From contig JAJZPX010000011.1 of assembly GCA_021811025.1 (NCBI GenBank), positions 1-16,742 on the forward strand: DNA of 16,742 nucleotides, in the 5' to 3' direction. The translations under genes were made by a program, and so were the position numbers. Below are positions 14,047 to 16,742 of the stretch, in pieces. The notes under the pieces were generated by a model that saw only the letters and a program-made list of their open reading frames with translations, was not told the origin of the DNA and ran no database searches. The DNA comes from Actinomycetes bacterium (GTDB lineage Bacteria > Actinomycetota > Coriobacteriia > Anaerosomatales > JAJZPX01). The stretch's first letter is position 1; each line of letters begins with the position of its first letter.

Positions 14047-14328
14047 ATGGATCGCGGGACGGTGGAGCGGCTCGTCCGGTGGGCCGAGCGCGAGTTCGCG
14101 GACGACGAGTGGGTGCAGAAGGACCAGCTGCTGGCCGCGGCGAGGGCCGCGGACCTGCCCGACCCCGCGAAGCGGGCGCTGCGCGAGCTGCCGCAGGCCC
14201 GCTGGAGACGGCGGGAGATGCTCGACCTCGTCGGGGCGATCGACCGGCCGCAGACGCGTGCCGCGATGAGGGGGCCGGCCGACGGCGTCCCCGGCGGGGG
14301 GCACGAGGGCGAGCCCGAGTCAGGCTAG
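14047..14328 (+). CDS. DUF2795-like small protein
   Basis: A 93-residue protein. QKDQLLAAARAADLPDPAKRALRELPQARWRRREML has the same spacing as the proteins at 6113-6400 and 7040-7255, with W replacing the usual Y after LP. The first 20 residues form the same leading helix (VERLVRWAEREFAD). The last 30 residues are Gly- and Pro-rich and probably disordered. The ATG follows GGGAGGGAGG. TAGATT at about 13963 is a possible -10 with no matching -35. Its stop lies 2 bases from the stop of the converging phosphatase gene. Function unknown. Confidence 0.72.
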   Translation: MDRGTVERLVRWAEREFADDEWVQKDQLLAAARAADLPDPAKRALRELPQARWRRREMLDLVGAIDRPQTRAAMRGPADGVPGGGHEGEPESG

Positions 14329-14330
14329 CG

Positions 14331-15977
14331 TCAGGGAGCGAGCGACACCGCGAGCATCGCGAGATCGTCCGAGAGCGGGCCGCCGGTGCACTCGACGACG
14401 AAGTCGAACACGGCGCCGGGCATTTCGCTCGCGGGCGTGGGCGGCAGCGACCGGACGAACTCCGCCAGGCGTTCCTCGCCGAGGAAGCCGTCGGAGCACC
14501 GGGCCTCGGTCACGCCGTCCGTGTAGAGGAGCAGGACGTCGCCGGCCCCGATGCGCGCTTCCCCCTCCACGAACCGCGCCCCCTCGAACGCCCCCACGAT
14601 CGGCGACCCAGTCTCGAGCGTCGCAATGCCGCCGTCTGCGCGCTTCACGAGCGGGCGGGGGTGTCCTCCGGCGCAGTAGGAGAGCGAGCCGTCGGAAGGC
14701 GCGAGCAGGCCGAGGAAGAGCGTGACGAACGTCTCCGGCTCCGACGACGCGACGAGGACCTTGTTCGTCATGTCGAGCACGCCCGCGGCGTCATGCCCCT
14801 CCGACGCGTACGCCCGCACGACGTTCTTCGCGAGCGAGGTCATCGCCGCCGCCTCGAGCCCCTTGCCCGACACGTCGCCGATCACGAGCGCGACGCGCCC
14901 CGCCGGCAGCTCGAAGAGGTCGTAGAAGTCGCCGCCGACGCGAGCGGTGTCGCTGGCCGAGTGGTACAGCGTTCCTCGCGACACGCCGTGAACGCGGCCG
15001 GGGATCGCGAGCAGGGCGGATTGCAGCTTCTCCGACACGTCGCGTTCGGCGGCGACGAGCCGGGCGTTCTGCACGCCGAGCGCCACCGACGCCGCGAGCT
15101 TCGCGAGGAAGTCGCGGTGCACCCGGTCGAACGTCGCCGGCGGTTCCGTGAAGGTGTAGCGCAGCACGCCGACGAGCCGCCCGTCCAGCTCGATGCGGAC
15201 GGCCGCGATCGCGGCGGTCCCCGTCCGCCGCGCGATCTCGGGATCGATGCGCGGGTCCCGCGTCGCATCCGCGATGAGGATCGGCTGCGGTGACGCCGCG
15301 ACCTCCTCGATGTAGCGCCACTCGGCCGAGGGGATCGGCACCCATCGCACTCCCGGCGGCGCACCGTAGAGGAACTGCCCGACCCACCCTCCGTGCTCGG
15401 GCATGGCTACCGCGGCGCGGTCGGCGCCGAGCGCCTCGGCCGATTCGTGCACGACCGCCTCCATGATGAGGCTGAAGTCGCAAGAGGCGGCGATGGCGGC
15501 GTTGATGCGATTGAGCGCCTCGCCCAGGCGGACGGAATCGCGGAGCTCCGCGAGCAGGCGCTCGCGGTCGGTCACGTCGTGGAACGTCACGACCGTCCCG
15601 AGCGGCGATCCCTCGCGAGGGAACACAGCCGCCGAGACGACCCACGACCGCCGCTCGCCCTCGGGACCGCGCGCCGTCAGCAGCACGTCCCTGACCAGCT
15701 CACCGGACTCCGCCCTGAATCCCGGCAGGTCCTGCGGCCGCAGCTTCGTGCCGTCGGGCAGGCGGTAGTCGAGGTGCCGCGCGAGGTCGAAGCGGTCGTG
15801 GCCTACGGGGTCGAAGCCCAGCGCGGCCGACGCCGCGGGATTGGCCGCGACGACGCATCCGGAGACGTCGAGGATGACGACGGGGTCGACGACCGCCTCG
15901 AAGACGGCCTCGAGCTCGAGGCGCGGCGACAGGGTCTCCTCGTCGCACGGCCGTCCCTGCGCGCGCCCCTCGTCCAT
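14331..15977 (-). CDS. PAS-GAF-SpoIIE (PP2C-type) serine phosphatase
   Basis: A 548-residue, probably cytoplasmic regulator. A PAS domain lies at about 21-141 (ending TFHDVTDRERLLAEL), a GAF domain at about 151-311, and a SpoIIE-type PP2C phosphatase at about 331-548. The metal-binding and catalytic motifs are present: GGDFYDLF (348-355), GDVSGKG (367-373), AGGHPRPLV, LLYTDGVTEAR (483-493) and SDDLAML (536-542). The family dephosphorylates anti-sigma-factor antagonists in response to signals sensed by the N-terminal domains. No anti-sigma or antagonist gene lies next to it, so the partner is elsewhere. The ATG at 15977 follows GAGAGGA at a five-base spacing; an earlier in-frame ATG at 16019 has no such site. 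Confidence 0.9.
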   Translation of the reverse strand: MDEGRAQGRPCDEETLSPRLELEAVFEAVVDPVVILDVSGCVVAANPAASAALGFDPVGHDRFDLARHLDYRLPDGTKLRPQDLPGFRAESGELVRDVLLTARGPEGERRSWVVSAAVFPREGSPLGTVVTFHDVTDRERLLAELRDSVRLGEALNRINAAIAASCDFSLIMEAVVHESAEALGADRAAVAMPEHGGWVGQFLYGAPPGVRWVPIPSAEWRYIEEVAASPQPILIADATRDPRIDPEIARRTGTAAIAAVRIELDGRLVGVLRYTFTEPPATFDRVHRDFLAKLAASVALGVQNARLVAAERDVSEKLQSALLAIPGRVHGVSRGTLYHSASDTARVGGDFYDLFELPAGRVALVIGDVSGKGLEAAAMTSLAKNVVRAYASEGHDAAGVLDMTNKVLVASSEPETFVTLFLGLLAPSDGSLSYCAGGHPRPLVKRADGGIATLETGSPIVGAFEGARFVEGEARIGAGDVLLLYTDGVTEARCSDGFLGEERLAEFVRSLPPTPASEMPGAVFDFVVECTGGPLSDDLAMLAVSLAP

Positions 15978-16063
15978 GCCGGTCCTCTCCGCCGCCCGCC
16001 GCGCGAGAGTCATACCCAACGGCGGCGGCGGTGCGGACGGCGCAGGCCGTGGCGCGAGCGGCG

Positions 16064-16300
16064 CTATCCTCCGAGAGGATGCGCCGTCGGCCAGACGATC
16101 TGCACGGAGCCCTGCTCGCCCGTCCTCGCCATCAGCCGGACGAGCGCGTCCGCGAATGCGAGCGCCTGACGCTCGGTGGAGAACACGACGCTGGCGAGGA
16201 GCCCCGTCTCGTCGCGCTTCTGAACCTCGAAATGCCGGCTGTCCCGGAAGTCGGCCGACCGCTGCCTTGTGGGCGGGCGGTCCGGTGTCCTGTGGCGCAT
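16064..16300 (-). CDS. Small protein of unknown function
   Basis: A 78-residue protein that I do not recognise. The first 20 residues are basic. The rest reads HFEVQKRDETGLLASVVFSTERQALAFADALVRLM, a strand followed by a helix, so it may be a small alpha-beta fold. AGAGGAGAGACC directly before the ATG at 16300 supports this start; the upstream open frame is unlike a protein. It is divergent from the exported-protein gene at 16502. Confidence 0.65.
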   Translation of the reverse strand: MRHRTPDRPPTRQRSADFRDSRHFEVQKRDETGLLASVVFSTERQALAFADALVRLMARTGEQGSVQIVWPTAHPLGG

Positions 16301-16343
16301 GGTCTCTCCTCTCCCGGTCTGTTCACGGCTCCCGCATCCATGC

Positions 16344-16373
16344 TCCTCGCGGCGCGTGTGCCCGCCGCGGGGA
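16344..16373. repeat. Strong hairpin in a divergent gap
   Basis: Eleven pairs (one G-T) form between 16344-16354 and 16363-16373 around an 8-base loop. It lies 44 bases before the minus-strand start at 16300 and about 90 before the plus-strand -10 candidate, so it is not a normal terminator. It could be a leader structure of the small gene or a protein-binding site. Confidence 0.4.
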
Positions 16374-16462
16374 CGATGTGGAGAAGGCGCGGGGGAGGTG
16401 TGGAGGCCCGGCTGCCGGCAGGGACGGGCGGCCATCTCGCCCCTCGCGCGCCCGGCGCGCGC

Positions 16463-16468
16463 TATGAT
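16463..16468 (+). promoter_or_regulatory. Candidate -10 for the exported-protein gene
   Basis: TATGAT (5 of 6 to consensus) stands in an otherwise very GC-rich stretch, 34 bases before the ATG at 16502. No -35 is seen. A GC-only inverted repeat (16446-16460) lies directly before it. Confidence 0.35.
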
Positions 16469-16501
16469 TGGGGGAGTACCGGTTCGAGCCCCGGAGGCCT
16501 C

Positions 16502-16742
16502 ATGAGAATCCGCCTGCTCGTCCTTCTCCTCGTCGCGGCCGTTCTCGCGGCGCTCGCACCGGCTCCCGCGCTGGCGCTCTCGGCGGACGACTCCTTCCCC
16601 GGGATCGCGCTGCCCACGTCTCCCTTCACCGGCAGCTTGTCGCCGTCGGGCGGGGACGTGAACGACTGCTACTCGCTGCACCTCGACGCAGGGGACGAGC
16701 TCACGCTGTCTTTGCGCGGAGACGCAGGGACGGACTTCTCGC
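16502..16742 (+). CDS. Exported protein, 3' end cut by window
   Basis: The first 80 codons of a secreted protein. Residues 1-26 form a clear signal peptide (MRIRLLVLLL..., ending ALAPAPALA before LSADD). The mature start then has PSGGDVNDCYSLHLDAGDELTLSL, the type of sequence seen in bacterial pre-peptidase C-terminal (PPC) and similar beta-sandwich domains, where it often reads 'D.D.Y.v.l..G..l.l.l'. The enzyme or partner domain lies beyond the window. The ATG follows CGGAGGCCTC. Confidence 0.75.
   Translation, partial: MRIRLLVLLLVAAVLAALAPAPALALSADDSFPGIALPTSPFTGSLSPSGGDVNDCYSLHLDAGDELTLSLRGDAGTDFS

Noticed and set aside
16066..16080. ATCCTC-CGA-GAGGAT stem at the end of the 78-residue gene
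   Set aside because: Short, overlaps the stop codon and has no T-run, so it is not a convincing terminator.
16478..16495. GGTTCGAGCCCCGG resembling a tRNA T-arm
   Set aside because: The T-stem does not pair properly and there is no acceptor stem, anticodon arm or D-arm around it.

Overview
This window is very GC-rich DNA with dense, short-spaced genes, GTG and TTG starts beside ATG, and strong GGAGG-type ribosome binding sites. The gene families present (DUF2383-like ferritin-like proteins, a GYD-domain protein, DUF2795-like small proteins, a RES/Xre-type toxin-antitoxin pair, a PAS-GAF-SpoIIE phosphatase, a DUF2254 membrane protein) suggest a high-GC actinobacterial chromosome. The exact lineage cannot be fixed from the sequence. 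No rRNA, tRNA, CRISPR array, transposase or replication gene was recognised.

Left region, 1-6400. The minus strand carries a spermidine-synthase-like gene cut by the window edge, and just upstream of it a ferritin-like gene. A second minus-strand run from about 6009 to 2502 holds a two-domain ferritin-like protein, two more ferritin-like genes, a short-chain dehydrogenase, a broken ferritin-like remnant and a bacterioferritin-like gene. In total there are five intact ferritin-type genes with six domains, plus one remnant, within 5.6 kb. Three consecutive junctions in the run overlap by one to four bases (TGATG, ATGA, ATGA), so those genes are probably translationally coupled. Two plus-strand genes (a small acidic protein and a DUF2254 membrane protein) lie inside this region.

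Middle region, 6113-9603. This holds small genes: two DUF2795-like proteins, a small exported protein with unusual codon use, three small membrane proteins, and an EamA-type drug/metabolite exporter.

Accessory region, 9604-11380. A 3'-terminal AraC-type remnant sits next to AT-richer regulatory DNA and a two-gene toxin-antitoxin operon (Xre/MbcA-like antitoxin, then RES toxin). The operon promoter is clear: TTGATA, 17 bp, TAGAAT. It lies inside a perfect 10-bp inverted repeat, which fits autoregulation. The RES toxin seems to lack the usual serine of its family, through what could be a single base change.

Right region, 11408-16742. This holds a GYD-domain protein, a B12-binding-type radical SAM enzyme, a methionine/histidine-rich membrane-anchored protein with a natural run of six histidines, a third DUF2795-like protein, a PAS-GAF-SpoIIE phosphatase, a 78-residue unknown protein, and the start of an exported protein that runs off the window.

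Taken together, the ferritin-like cluster, the metal-binding Met/His protein, the polyamine enzyme and the phosphatase would suit a stress and metal-handling neighbourhood. That functional link is inference. The most unusual feature is the concentration of divergent ferritin-like paralogues, including a fused pair and a decayed copy, co-encoded with a dehydrogenase.
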